From positions 1 to 32,311 of the forward strand of contig NZ_ALVY01000185.1 of assembly GCF_000332035.1 (NCBI RefSeq): a stretch of DNA of 32,311 bases. Reading direction: 5' to 3'. The notes beneath the pieces are model-generated. The model did no database searches. It saw only the letters and a list, made by a program, of their open reading frames with translations, and had not been told where the DNA came from. Shown one piece after another: positions 7,395 through 15,565 of the stretch (the first letter of the stretch is position 1; the number at the start of each line of letters is the position of its first letter). The stretch comes from Gloeocapsa sp. PCC 73106 (lineage in GTDB: Bacteria; Cyanobacteriota; Cyanobacteriia; Cyanobacteriales; Gloeocapsaceae). A program made the position numbers and the translations under genes.

Positions 7395-8588
7395 ATGACG
7401 GAAGCAAGGAAGCACGTATGTATTCTAGGGGGAGGTTTCGGCGGGTTGTATACAGCTCTGCGACTGAATGAACTTCCCTGGGAGAATTCTGGCAAACCGA
7501 AAATAACCTTAGTAGATAAGAGCGATCGCTTTTTATTTTCTCCCCTACTCTACGAATTGTTAACTGGGGAAATGCAAGCTTGGGAAATAGCACCATCTTA
7601 CAGCGAACTGTTAGCAGACACTCAAGTGCAATTTAAACAGGGATCTGTGAAAAATATTGACCTGACCCAGAAGCGAGTAAAATTAGAAGACGGAACCGAA
7701 CTAGACTACGATCGCCTAGTCATGGGGACGGGGGGAAATACTCCTCTCGATTTTGTACCCGGTGCTCAAGAATACGCTCTACCCTTTCGGACTCTGGGTG
7801 ATGCGATGGTATTGGCAGATAAACTCAAACAACTGGAAAACTCTGACGCTAAATATATCCGTATCGTTATCGCCGGAGGCGGTTACAGTGGGGTAGAACT
7901 AGCTTGTAAGCTGGCTGATCGCTTAGGCAATAGAGGCAGAATACGCATTATAGAGCGAGCTGACCAAATCCTGAGAACTTCCCCTGAATTTAACCGAGAT
8001 ACCGCTAAAAAAGCCCTAGAAGCTAAGCAAGTTTGGTTAGATTTAGAAACAGAAATTCAAAGCATTGAGGCTGCGAGTATTACTATAGCTTACAAAGGCA
8101 AAATAGACACGATTCCAGTAAATCTAGTACTGTGGACGGTAGGGACAAGAGTTTCTGAATTTATTGCTCAATTACCCCTTAAACACAATAATTCTGGTTT
8201 TTTAGTGACTAATTCCTTACTGCAAGTGGAGGGAGACCCCCATATCTATGCTCTAGGAGATCTGGCAGATTGTCAAGACGCCACCGGTCAACAGGTACCG
8301 AAAACCGCTCAAGCTGCTATACAACAGTCGGATTATTGCGCTTGGAATATCTGGGCTAGTTTGACGGGACGTCCTCCCTTGGCTTTTCGTTATCAGCCCT
8401 TGGGAGAAATGATGACTCTAGGTATCAATGAGGCCACCCTCACTGGTTTGGGCTTAAAATTAGAGGGAACCACAGCTTATTTAGCTCGACGGCTGATTTA
8501 TCTCTATCGCTTACCAACGCGCAAGCATCAACTGACTGTAGGCTTAAATTGGTTAGCTCAACCACTGTTAGAGTTGTTAAAAAGTTAG
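7395..8588 (+). CDS. Type II NAD(P)H dehydrogenase (NDH-2), NdbB-like
   Basis: A 397-residue FAD-dependent single-subunit NAD(P)H:quinone oxidoreductase. The N-terminal FAD dinucleotide fold reads HVCILGGGFGGLYTALRL. The NAD(P) fold is IRIVIAGGGYSGVELACKLA near residue 160, and the second FAD contact is YALGDLADCQD near residue 300. The length matches the short cyanobacterial form NdbB and not the roughly 525-residue NdbA/NdbC. NdbB of Synechocystis has been linked to phylloquinone synthesis. I chose the ATG at 7395 because the FAD motif then begins at residue 8; an in-frame TTG at 7338 adds 19 residues unlike the family. It heads a plus-strand operon, three bases before the HAD gene. Confidence 0.88.
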   Translation: MTEARKHVCILGGGFGGLYTALRLNELPWENSGKPKITLVDKSDRFLFSPLLYELLTGEMQAWEIAPSYSELLADTQVQFKQGSVKNIDLTQKRVKLEDGTELDYDRLVMGTGGNTPLDFVPGAQEYALPFRTLGDAMVLADKLKQLENSDAKYIRIVIAGGGYSGVELACKLADRLGNRGRIRIIERADQILRTSPEFNRDTAKKALEAKQVWLDLETEIQSIEAASITIAYKGKIDTIPVNLVLWTVGTRVSEFIAQLPLKHNNSGFLVTNSLLQVEGDPHIYALGDLADCQDATGQQVPKTAQAAIQQSDYCAWNIWASLTGRPPLAFRYQPLGEMMTLGINEATLTGLGLKLEGTTAYLARRLIYLYRLPTRKHQLTVGLNWLAQPLLELLKS

Positions 8589-8591
8589 GGA

Positions 8592-9236
8592 ATGTCAAAA
8601 CCAAAAGTAATTTTTTTAGACGCAGTAGGGACAATCTTTGGGGTGCGTAAAAGTGTGGGGGAGGTTTATAGCGCGATCGCTCAACAAGAGGGGGTAGAGG
8701 TACCTCCAGAAGCTCTAAATCAGGCTTTTTACCAAACTTTTAAAGCGGCACCCCCTTGTGCTTTTCCGGGAATTTCACTGACTGAGTTGACTGATTGGGA
8801 GTACGATTGGTGGCGAGAAATTGTCTATGCTACCTTGGCTAAAGGGGGGGTTATTAATCAATTTCCAGATTTTGATGCGTTTTTTGGACGACTGTATCAG
8901 CATTTTGCTACCCCTAAACCTTGGTACGTTTACCAAGACGTCATTCCCGCTTTGGTACACTGGCAAGAGCAGGGTATAGAATTGGGGATTATTTCTAATT
9001 TTGACAGTCGTCTGTACTCGGTTTTAGAGGGATTAAAGTTAAAAGAATATTTTGATAGTATTACCATATCTTCTCTAGTGGGCGCAGCTAAACCAGATCC
9101 CCAAATCTTTACGAGCGCTTTAGAAAAACATCAATGTTCCCCAGAGGAAGTTTGGCACATTGGGGATAGTCTCCAGGAAGATTACTCTGGAGCGATCGCC
9201 GTTGGGATCAAAGCTTTTTTAATTGAGAGAAATTAA
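8592..9236 (+). CDS. HAD-superfamily hydrolase, subfamily IA (REG-2/HDHD3-like)
   Basis: A 214-residue haloacid-dehalogenase-fold hydrolase with a helical cap. Motif I is VIFLDAVGTIF: the nucleophile D10 is present, but the second aspartate (general acid/base in DxD phosphatases) is valine. Motif II is GIISNFDSR, motif III is AAKPDPQIF (lysine), and motif IV is HIGDSLQEDYSGA. The DAVGT form is common in REG-2/HDHD3-like members, so it is not necessarily inactive, but phosphatase activity should not be assumed. Its stop shares one base with the ATG of the glutaminase gene (TAATG), and it begins three bases after ndbB-like. The substrate is unknown. Confidence 0.85.
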   Translation: MSKPKVIFLDAVGTIFGVRKSVGEVYSAIAQQEGVEVPPEALNQAFYQTFKAAPPCAFPGISLTELTDWEYDWWREIVYATLAKGGVINQFPDFDAFFGRLYQHFATPKPWYVYQDVIPALVHWQEQGIELGIISNFDSRLYSVLEGLKLKEYFDSITISSLVGAAKPDPQIFTSALEKHQCSPEEVWHIGDSLQEDYSGAIAVGIKAFLIERN

Positions 9237-10114
9237 TGAAATCCCTGACTGATTTAGATCAAGCACAACTAGCAAGTTGGATCGAAACCGCAAGGAGTAA
9301 AACTAGTCAGGGGAAAGTCTTAGACTATGTACCTCTGCTGCAAACCACCGATCCCGATGCTTTTGCTCTGTGTATTCTTAGTCTACAGGGAGAGGTATTT
9401 TCTGCGGGAGATAGAGAACAACTGCTACCTTTGATGAGTTTAGTTAAACCTTTTTTGTTACTTTATCTTCTGTCTCATTTGGGTGCAACTACTGTATTTG
9501 AAAAGGTAGGGAAACAACCTTCTAATTATGCTTTTAATTCTCTAACACAATTGCGTCAAGATCGAGGCTTTCCCAGAAATCCTATGCTTAATAGTGGAGC
9601 TATGGTTTTAGCATCTCTGTTACCGGGAAAAGATGCTGATACTCGTTGTGAAAAATTGCGTGTTTGGCTTAATAAAACTGCTGGGTGTCAGTTGGAGTTA
9701 GATCGCTCTATCTTAAATTCGGTTCAATCTTTACCTAATCGGAAGAATCAATCTCTAGCGCGGGAATTGTTTGTGATGGGTTACCTAAAAGAGGTGGGGA
9801 CTACCGTAGATACGTATAATCATCTTTGTTGTTTGGCAGGGAATGTGACGGATTTAGCTAAATTGGGGATACTTCTACTCCAAAATGACCATGGTCAAAT
9901 AGTACAAGAATTAATGCTCAATTGTGGACTGTATCAAGCTTCTGCTGAGTTTGCTCTCAAGGTGGGTTTTCCTACTAAATCAGGGGTGAGTGGGGTAATG
10001 CTTTCCATTGTACCTAACCAAGGAGCGATCGCTTGTTATAGCCCTCCTTTGGATCCTTTGGGTAACTCGGTAGTAGGGTTATCGATAGTTGAAGCGATCG
10101 CACACTCATTCTAA
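9236..10114 (+). CDS. glsA: Glutaminase A family protein
   Basis: The 292 residues have the serine-dependent glutaminase (beta-lactamase-like) fold, somewhat short of the usual 300-310. These enzymes hydrolyse L-glutamine to glutamate and ammonia. The SxxK catalytic pair is S68-K71 in LMSLVKPF. Next comes VGKQPSNYAFNS, matching the VGxEPSGxxFNS substrate loop, then RNPMLNSGAM for the NPMINAGA motif. VDTYNHLCCL stands in the YxxxC region and FPTKSGVSGVM for the KSGVSGG motif. Several positions depart from the enterobacterial consensus (Q for E in the PSN loop, M for G in the last motif), so activity is likely but not certain. It lies between the HAD gene (one-base overlap) and the NERD-helicase gene (8-base gap). 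Confidence 0.85.
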   Translation: MKSLTDLDQAQLASWIETARSKTSQGKVLDYVPLLQTTDPDAFALCILSLQGEVFSAGDREQLLPLMSLVKPFLLLYLLSHLGATTVFEKVGKQPSNYAFNSLTQLRQDRGFPRNPMLNSGAMVLASLLPGKDADTRCEKLRVWLNKTAGCQLELDRSILNSVQSLPNRKNQSLARELFVMGYLKEVGTTVDTYNHLCCLAGNVTDLAKLGILLLQNDHGQIVQELMLNCGLYQASAEFALKVGFPTKSGVSGVMLSIVPNQGAIACYSPPLDPLGNSVVGLSIVEAIAHSF

Positions 10115-10122
10115 GTCAGATA

Positions 10123-12513
10123 ATGCTCAGTCAATTTATCACTACCGAAGTACTAAATACAGAGGGAGAAAAGACAGAACAATTGGTGTGGCGCCGAGTA
10201 CAAGCGGCTTTTCAACACAGGAATTGCGTCGCTTATTGGCGCTATCCCATTTTTCTGCAAACGGGTAAATACCGTCGCGAACCCGATATACTTATCGCTG
10301 ATTTAGAACTGGGATTAATCATTATTGAAGTTAAGTCTCTGAAAATAGAGCAAATTGTCAGTATTAATGGACATCTTTGGCAATATCAGGATTTTTATAC
10401 AGAATCGGGTAATCCCTATCAGCAAGCAGAAAATCAACTTCTCGCCTTACTCAAATACACAGATATAGAACCGAGTTTGCGCGGTAAAGTTAGAGCAAGG
10501 GTCGCGATCGCTCTACCTCTAATTAAACAACAAGCTTGGCAACACTTAAGTGAACCTCCCATTCTCTTTCAAGAAGATCTTCAACAAAACTCTACCTTCC
10601 TATCTCGTTTAGCTGAAGTTACAACAATAGTCAAAGGTGAAGTACTAAGTTTCTCTCAGTGGCAATTATTACTCTCTACTCTGGGGGGAAAACCCGTCTG
10701 GAATCGACCACATCACCGCGTTTTAAGCGATTCCCATAGTCGGGGTAAAATGTTAGCCGAAGTGCGATCGCACCAATTCCAGTATGATCTGAATCAGGAA
10801 AAAATAGCCAAACAAATACCACCAGGTCCCCAACGTATCCGTGGTATCGCCGGTTCGGGTAAAACTGTTCTACTGTGTCAAAAAGCAGCCCTGATGCACC
10901 TTAAGCATCCGAATTGGTCTATCGCTTTGGTTTTCTTTTCCCGCAGCTTATATACTGCTATTACAGAGCAAGTAGACCGGTGGCTACGCCATTTCAGCGC
11001 CAATATCGAAGTCTATTCCCCCAATTCTAACCTGCAAATCCTCCATGCTTGGGGAACTAAACAACAACCAGGTTTATATAGCTTACTGTGCCAAGAAACA
11101 AAAATTCAACCCCTAAGCGTCAATGACACCGAATCCCAAGCCCCTCAAGACGCCCTAGCGGAAGCTTGCGTTCAACTCCTACTACAATCACCCATTCCCC
11201 CGATTTTTGACGCCATTCTTATCGATGAAGCCCAAGATTTAACCTCTCTACGTTGGCATTATCAGCAGAAACAACCCTTTTATTGGATGGCTTATCAAGC
11301 TTTACGTTCTGTCAATTCCCTACAACCAGAACAAAGGCGACTGATTTGGGCTTACGATGAACTACAAAGCCTTAATAATCTCACTGGACTCAGTGCGAGG
11401 GAATTACTAGGAAAAGAATTAGCGCATTTAGTTACAGGAAGTTATTCAGGTGAAATTAAGAAAACTGAGATTATGTCTCGTTGTTATCGCACCCCAGGAC
11501 CAATTATTACTTTTGCTCACGGGTTAGCTATGGGTTTATTACGTCCCCAAGGTATGCTTATGGGTATGACTAAAACAGCAGAATGGGAAGCGATAGGCTA
11601 TCAGGTAACGGGGAATTTAATCCCAGGAACTAAGGTTACCTTAACTCGCGTTGATTCTTCCCATCCATTGACTCAATTATGGCAAAAACCTTTAATCGAG
11701 TTCCACACTTACACAACTCGTCAACAAGAATTAACGGCTTTAGTTAGACATATTACCCACAATCTTCGTTATGAAGGGTTGCGTCCTAGTCGTGAAATTT
11801 TAGTAATTATTTTGGGTGACTTTTTTAAGGCTAGTAGATTGGAAACTTATGTAGCTAATTTTTTAATTAAGCAGGGTATTGATGTTTATCTTCCTTCTGC
11901 TAGAGATTGTAACTGTTTACATCTCAATCATAGCGATCGCTTTTGGTACGAAGGTGCAGTAACGATTTCCCGAATTCACCGCGCCAAAGGTAATGAAGCT
12001 GATTTAGTTTATTTAGTTGGCTTAGATCAAATCGCTCAAGCTGAACATAATTTAAACTTGAGAAATCAATTATTCGTCGCTATAACTAGAAGTAAAGCCT
12101 GGCTCAATCTGAGTGGGATTGGTTATTATCCTATGTATCAGGAGATTAGAGGGTTATTAGCTTCTCCAGAACACTTGACTTTTTCTTTTTCTTTACCCAA
12201 GCAACAAGAATTGAGCATCACTGAGACTCAAGAGTTACTAAAAAGATACGCTTTAGGCGATCGCAATTTTCAAAATATCAATCTCTCGGGGGCGAATCTA
12301 CAGGGTATTTATCTCACCGATGCTAATCTAATTGGTGCTGATCTCAGTTATGCTAACTTAAGTAACGCTCAATTAGACCGAGTTAAGTTAATTGCTGCTG
12401 ATTTAACTCAAGCTAATCTCACTGGTGCGAGTCTGAAAAAAGCCAAACTGATGGGGGCTAAACTTGAGCGGACTAATTTCACCGATGCTAATTTGGACAA
12501 TGCTGAATTCTAA
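10123..12513 (+). CDS. NERD nuclease - SF1 (UvrD/Rep-like) helicase - pentapeptide repeat fusion
   Basis: A 796-residue multidomain protein. Residues about 15-110 are a NERD domain with a PD-(D/E)xK-type centre: D55 in REPDILI, then E69 and K71 in IIIEVKS. Residues about 225-665 are a superfamily 1 helicase. It has Walker A GIAGSGKTV (241-249), Walker B ILIDEAQDL (365-373), RCYRTPG (453-459), motif V ISRIHRAKGNEADLVYL (615-631) and motif VI FVAITRSKAWL (651-661). Residues about 715-796 are some sixteen pentapeptide units (LSGANLQGIYLTDANLIGAD pattern), a right-handed beta-helix that in some proteins mimics DNA. The combination suggests DNA processing, repair or anti-invader action, but no function is proven. 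It is the last gene of the ndbB-like-HAD-glutaminase operon, 8 bases after the previous stop, and shows no frameshift. Confidence 0.88.
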   Translation: MLSQFITTEVLNTEGEKTEQLVWRRVQAAFQHRNCVAYWRYPIFLQTGKYRREPDILIADLELGLIIIEVKSLKIEQIVSINGHLWQYQDFYTESGNPYQQAENQLLALLKYTDIEPSLRGKVRARVAIALPLIKQQAWQHLSEPPILFQEDLQQNSTFLSRLAEVTTIVKGEVLSFSQWQLLLSTLGGKPVWNRPHHRVLSDSHSRGKMLAEVRSHQFQYDLNQEKIAKQIPPGPQRIRGIAGSGKTVLLCQKAALMHLKHPNWSIALVFFSRSLYTAITEQVDRWLRHFSANIEVYSPNSNLQILHAWGTKQQPGLYSLLCQETKIQPLSVNDTESQAPQDALAEACVQLLLQSPIPPIFDAILIDEAQDLTSLRWHYQQKQPFYWMAYQALRSVNSLQPEQRRLIWAYDELQSLNNLTGLSARELLGKELAHLVTGSYSGEIKKTEIMSRCYRTPGPIITFAHGLAMGLLRPQGMLMGMTKTAEWEAIGYQVTGNLIPGTKVTLTRVDSSHPLTQLWQKPLIEFHTYTTRQQELTALVRHITHNLRYEGLRPSREILVIILGDFFKASRLETYVANFLIKQGIDVYLPSARDCNCLHLNHSDRFWYEGAVTISRIHRAKGNEADLVYLVGLDQIAQAEHNLNLRNQLFVAITRSKAWLNLSGIGYYPMYQEIRGLLASPEHLTFSFSLPKQQELSITETQELLKRYALGDRNFQNINLSGANLQGIYLTDANLIGADLSYANLSNAQLDRVKLIAADLTQANLTGASLKKAKLMGAKLERTNFTDANLDNAEF

Positions 12514-12540
12514 AAATGTGTTTTAAGAGAATTGTAGAAG

Positions 12541-12741
12541 TTATTCAACATTTATTGTGAGGTTATTAGAAGTAAAATTTTTAATTTTCTTTGAGGCGTT
12601 TAACATTTCAATCCCGATAACATGTCCCTGGGAATCGTAATCGAGAATTACTCCTGGACTAACAGAGTCACTTTCTGCTATTTCCGCATCACTCCAACTT
12701 ATTTTTAAAACATCAACTTCAATATCATATTTAGCGTCCAT
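12541..12741 (-). CDS. DUF2283 protein, probable antitoxin-like partner
   Basis: A 66-residue DUF2283 protein. The family signature is complete: YDIEVDVLKISWSDAEIAES, then GVILDYDSQGHVIGIEMLNAS. DUF2283 genes often sit beside a DUF4258 gene in the arrangement of toxin-antitoxin modules, and here one ends just 4 bases upstream (12746). A good ribosome site (AGAAGG on the minus strand) lies before the ATG, inside the end of that gene. Roles are inferred from context; biochemical proof for this pair is unknown to me. Confidence 0.8.
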   Translation of the reverse strand: MDAKYDIEVDVLKISWSDAEIAESDSVSPGVILDYDSQGHVIGIEMLNASKKIKNFTSNNLTINVE

Positions 12742-12745
12742 AATT

Positions 12746-12997
12746 TTACCTTCTATATTTGTTTAGTTTACTAGTGAAATAGACGGTGACAATTTTATTA
12801 GGTTCAACTGAATCATTAACATAAGCTCTTACCAAATAAGTTTTATTATTATCAGCGGTAAATGTTCCTTGATATACTTTGAGTCCGTCTTCTTCAATAA
12901 TTTGTTCAGGATGATTGAGAATTAATTCTAAAATTAAAATAGGGATTTTTCTTTTAATTAGTTCGGCTTGTGCGTGCTGACTTAAAATAAATTCCAG
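12746..12997 (-). CDS. DUF4258 protein, toxin-like, with no standard start codon
   Basis: An 83-residue minus-strand frame, stop at 12748-12746, reads LEFILSQHAQAELIKRKIPI and continues to VYQGTFTADNNKTYLVRAYV, then VTVYFTSKLNKY. That is the full length and order of a DUF4258 domain (RelE/BrnT-like fold by family description). The open frame extends upstream only to a TAA at 13004-13006 and contains no ATG, GTG or TTG before the conserved part. The only candidate is CTG at 12997-12995. A GAGG ribosome site lies about 12 bases further upstream, so a start codon may have been lost by a small deletion. It is either a CTG-started gene or a silenced toxin whose partner (DUF2283) stays intact. Confidence 0.65.
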   Translation of the reverse strand: MEFILSQHAQAELIKRKIPILILELILNHPEQIIEEDGLKVYQGTFTADNNKTYLVRAYVNDSVEPNKIVTVYFTSKLNKYRR

Positions 12998-13049
12998 ACT
13001 ATCTTATTTCCTCAAGGATTTTTCAGTATAAATATACGGCTGAGTAGTT

Positions 13050-14411
13050 TTAATCGCCTATTAACCCTTCACACAACTCGCGAAAATGATCGCCTCGGTG
13101 TTCAAAACTCTGGTACTGGTCGAAACTAGCACAAGCGGGAGATAATAAAACTACGGAAGTGTGTAGGTTTGTAGCGATACTTAAAGCTGCTTTGACCGCT
13201 TTTTCCATAGTTTCCACAACTTGATAGTCAAGATAGCCTGATTGCTTTAAATTCTCAGCTAAAGTTGGTCCATCTTGTCCGATTAGTAACACTTTTGCTA
13301 CTTTAGTCTTAATCATCGCTAACCAATCGCTATTGTCTCCGGTTTTTGCTTCTCCTCCAGCGATTAAAATTACGGGGGAGGATACGGACTTTAATCCCAC
13401 TACTGCAGCATCATAGTTAGTGGCTTTACTATCATTGATAAATTTAATGCCATTTACACTACATACATATTCTAAGCGATGGGGTACACCTTTAAAATTA
13501 CTAACAGCTAGTTGAATCGCTTCTGGTTCTATTTGAGCCAAACGAGCCGCAGCCACTGCTAATAGTAAATTTTGTTGATTATGTTCCCCGATCATCTCAA
13601 AAGCACTCAGAGGTAAAACAGGTCGCCCAAAAGCGATTATCTGATTATTTTCTAAATAAACCCCTGTTTCCGGAGAACCAATTAAATGAGCTTTACCGCG
13701 AATACTCGTCCAGTAAGCATCTTTCCACTCTGTAGAGCCTAAATTAGCCAAATAGGGGTCATCCCCATTAAAAATCTTGTGCTGACAACGTTTAAGTAGA
13801 GAAGCCTTAATCCGATAGTAGTTTTCCAAAGTTCCATGACGATTGAGATGATCAGGGGTAAAAGTGGTCCAGATCCCGATTTGGGGTGCCAATTCTCGAG
13901 ATGACTCAATTTGAAAACTACTGATTTCGGCGATTACCCATTCTGGTGGTGGGGCTAAAGCCAATTCACAAGCGGCGTAACCAATGTTGCCACAAGGGGG
14001 GGCTTTAATACCTGCGGTTTGAAAAATAGCGGCGAGCAAGGCGGTGGTCGTAGTTTTGCCGTTAGTTCCGGTAATTCCTAGCCAGGGTAGGGTTTGAAGA
14101 GAGCGCCAAGCTAACTCTAACTCGCCAATTGTATCAATACCGCGATCGCGTGCCTCTATTAGAATTGAACTATCCCAAGGTACCCCCGGACTAACTACAA
14201 TTAAATCAATTTGAGAGGTTTCTAGAGTGGGTAGAGAACCCAGATTTACCTCAATCCCCTGGGCTACTAATAATTCTTTGGTTTCTAGTAAACTTTCACC
14301 GGTGGAGCGATCGCTCACGATGACATTCCATCCCTGTTGTTTGAGTAATCGGGCAGCAGCCATACCCGATCGCCCTAATCCTATGACGTAAGCTTTTTTT
14401 ATCTTTGGCAT
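13050..14411 (-). CDS. murD: UDP-N-acetylmuramoylalanine--D-glutamate ligase
   Basis: Adds D-glutamate to UDP-MurNAc-L-Ala with ATP in the cytosolic stage of peptidoglycan synthesis. The 453 residues are full length for MurD. The N-terminal Rossmann-like UDP-binding domain reads AYVIGLGRSGMAAARLL. The central ATPase has GITGTNGKTTTTALL (P-loop at 115-120), and HRLEYV with INDSKATNYDA follows at the ligand domain junction. The ending SPACASFDQYQSFEHRGDHF is diagnostic. I chose the ATG at 14411 over an in-frame ATG at 14471, since the extra 20 residues lie inside mutM and precede the usual MurD start. It overlaps the 3' end of mutM by 13 bases, making it the third gene of psaE-mutM-murD. Confidence 0.93.
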   Translation of the reverse strand: MPKIKKAYVIGLGRSGMAAARLLKQQGWNVIVSDRSTGESLLETKELLVAQGIEVNLGSLPTLETSQIDLIVVSPGVPWDSSILIEARDRGIDTIGELELAWRSLQTLPWLGITGTNGKTTTTALLAAIFQTAGIKAPPCGNIGYAACELALAPPPEWVIAEISSFQIESSRELAPQIGIWTTFTPDHLNRHGTLENYYRIKASLLKRCQHKIFNGDDPYLANLGSTEWKDAYWTSIRGKAHLIGSPETGVYLENNQIIAFGRPVLPLSAFEMIGEHNQQNLLLAVAAARLAQIEPEAIQLAVSNFKGVPHRLEYVCSVNGIKFINDSKATNYDAAVVGLKSVSSPVILIAGGEAKTGDNSDWLAMIKTKVAKVLLIGQDGPTLAENLKQSGYLDYQVVETMEKAVKAALSIATNLHTSVVLLSPACASFDQYQSFEHRGDHFRELCEGLIGD

Positions 14412-15247
14412 TTGGGGCAAAAATGAGCTGATCGCCCGCCTAATTTTATTCTTTCTATAGTAGTACCACAAACCTTACAGGGTTGTCCCATTCTTCTGTA
14501 TACCCAGGACAGGTTGCCGTAGTTACCGTTAATTCCTACTACGTTGATGAAATTACTAAAAGTCGTGCCTCCTGCGGCTATTCCTTGCTCTAGTACTTCA
14601 ATAATCGCTATATGCAGTTTCTTTACTTCTTCTAAACTCAATTGATTGGCGATCGCTTCTGGTTTGATCCCACTTTTAAACAAGGCTTCATCGGCATAAA
14701 TGTTACCTATTCCTGCTATTATTCTTTGATCTAACAAAACCGTCTTGATTCTGCGTTGACTGTGGCGCAGTCTTTCTACCAGATAATCTCGGTGAAAATG
14801 CTGCGTCAATGGTTCTGGTCCTAATTCTTTTAACCCTGTAATAATCTTCTCTGGTTCTACCTGAGATGGAACCCACCAGACCTTGCCAAAAGTCCGAATA
14901 TCTACAAATCGCAGTTCCTGATCGTTGCCCAAAAACCAACGTAATCTCGTGTGTTTTTGCAGAGTGCTTCCTTGGGACAACCATAGTAGTTGACCAGTCA
15001 TTCTCAGATGAACGCCCAGCCAACCCGCTTGCTTTTGGGAACTATTTTGCAAATTTGCCAGTAAATATTTACCTCTTCGTTCCCAGTTACTGATGGTTGT
15101 ACCTTGAATACCCAGCCAAAACTGAGCCAATGAAGAAGGGTGAGCAACTGTGCTTTTTAGCAACACCTCTCCCCCTTGAATCATCTTTCCGGTGGTCAAA
15201 TTATTCAGACCAACGCGAACTATTTCTACTTCTGGAAGCTCAGGCAA
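14399..15247 (-). CDS. mutM: Formamidopyrimidine-DNA glycosylase (Fpg), TTG start
   Basis: Removes 8-oxoguanine and formamidopyrimidines from DNA and nicks the strand. The 282 residues have the catalytic head PELPEVEIVRVGL, the conserved lysine K60 in ERRGKYLL, the helix-two-turn-helix with AGIGNIYADEALF, and a C-terminal zinc finger CKVCGTTI plus FCPKC. The mechanism needs proline as residue 1 after methionine removal. The codon just before CCT (Pro) is TTG at 15247-15245, so TTG must be the start. The ATG at 15268 would put seven residues in front of the catalytic proline and inactivate the enzyme. TTG lies one base after the psaE stop, so translation is probably coupled to psaE. Confidence 0.92.
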   Translation of the reverse strand: MPELPEVEIVRVGLNNLTTGKMIQGGEVLLKSTVAHPSSLAQFWLGIQGTTISNWERRGKYLLANLQNSSQKQAGWLGVHLRMTGQLLWLSQGSTLQKHTRLRWFLGNDQELRFVDIRTFGKVWWVPSQVEPEKIITGLKELGPEPLTQHFHRDYLVERLRHSQRRIKTVLLDQRIIAGIGNIYADEALFKSGIKPEAIANQLSLEEVKKLHIAIIEVLEQGIAAGGTTFSNFINVVGINGNYGNLSWVYRRMGQPCKVCGTTIERIKLGGRSAHFCPKCQR

Positions 15248-15248
15248 A

Positions 15249-15458
15249 TTAGACTTCTTCAAGTTCATCTATAGCGAAGTTATTGGTATTAACTCCGCCG
15301 GGACTACCACTAAAGCCAGTGTAGTTGACCTTGTCAAATCTAACGATCACGGGATAGCGAATCCCACTTTGATCGATGCTAGCTACAGTGCCAACATCTC
15401 TATGCCAATAAGACTCCTTGCGAAGAATTCTAACTTTTGACCCACGTGCAATTGCCAT
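15249..15458 (-). CDS. psaE: Photosystem I reaction centre subunit IV (PsaE)
   Basis: A small SH3-like stromal-side subunit of photosystem I that helps dock ferredoxin and supports cyclic electron flow. The 69-residue protein is typical: [18 protein letters not shown], then [26 protein letters not shown] and [16 protein letters not shown]. It is the first gene of the psaE-mutM-murD group, with a perfect TATAAT on the minus strand (15506-15501) 42 bases before the ATG. No standard -35 hexamer is obvious, which fits activator-dependent PSI promoters. Confidence 0.97.
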   Translation of the reverse strand: MAIARGSKVRILRKESYWHRDVGTVASIDQSGIRYPVIVRFDKVNYTGFSGSPGGVNTNNFAIDELEEV

Positions 15459-15500
15459 AAGTTTTTTTCCTTGCTTCTTTGATAATTTAGGTTTGGTGTC

Positions 15501-15506
15501 ATTATA
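15501..15506 (-). promoter_or_regulatory. -10 element of the psaE promoter
   Basis: TATAAT on the minus strand. The region 16-18 bases upstream (around GGACGC) does not match TTGACA, so an activator is probably needed. Transcription would start near 15494, giving a leader of about 35 bases. Confidence 0.5.
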
Positions 15507-15565
15507 AAAGCCTACTATTAGATGCGTCCTTTCTGACCCATTTCGACTTTAAGTTTTATTACAAC

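Noticed and set aside
961-12265. Recurrent GCGATCGC octamers as operators or recombination sites
   Set aside because: They are the genome-wide HIP1 repeat of cyanobacteria, found inside and between genes without positional preference.
14412-14471. Upstream ATG for murD at 14471
   Set aside because: The extra 20 residues are encoded within the mutM zinc-finger region and precede the normal MurD start; the ATG at 14411 fits.
14703-15093. Open frames overlapping mutM: 14703-15023 on the minus strand and 14866-15093 on the plus strand
   Set aside because: They lie entirely within mutM in other frames, with no family features or ribosome sites.
15192-15440. 82-codon plus-strand frame across psaE and the start of mutM
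   Set aside because: Antisense to two well-supported genes and without recognisable features.
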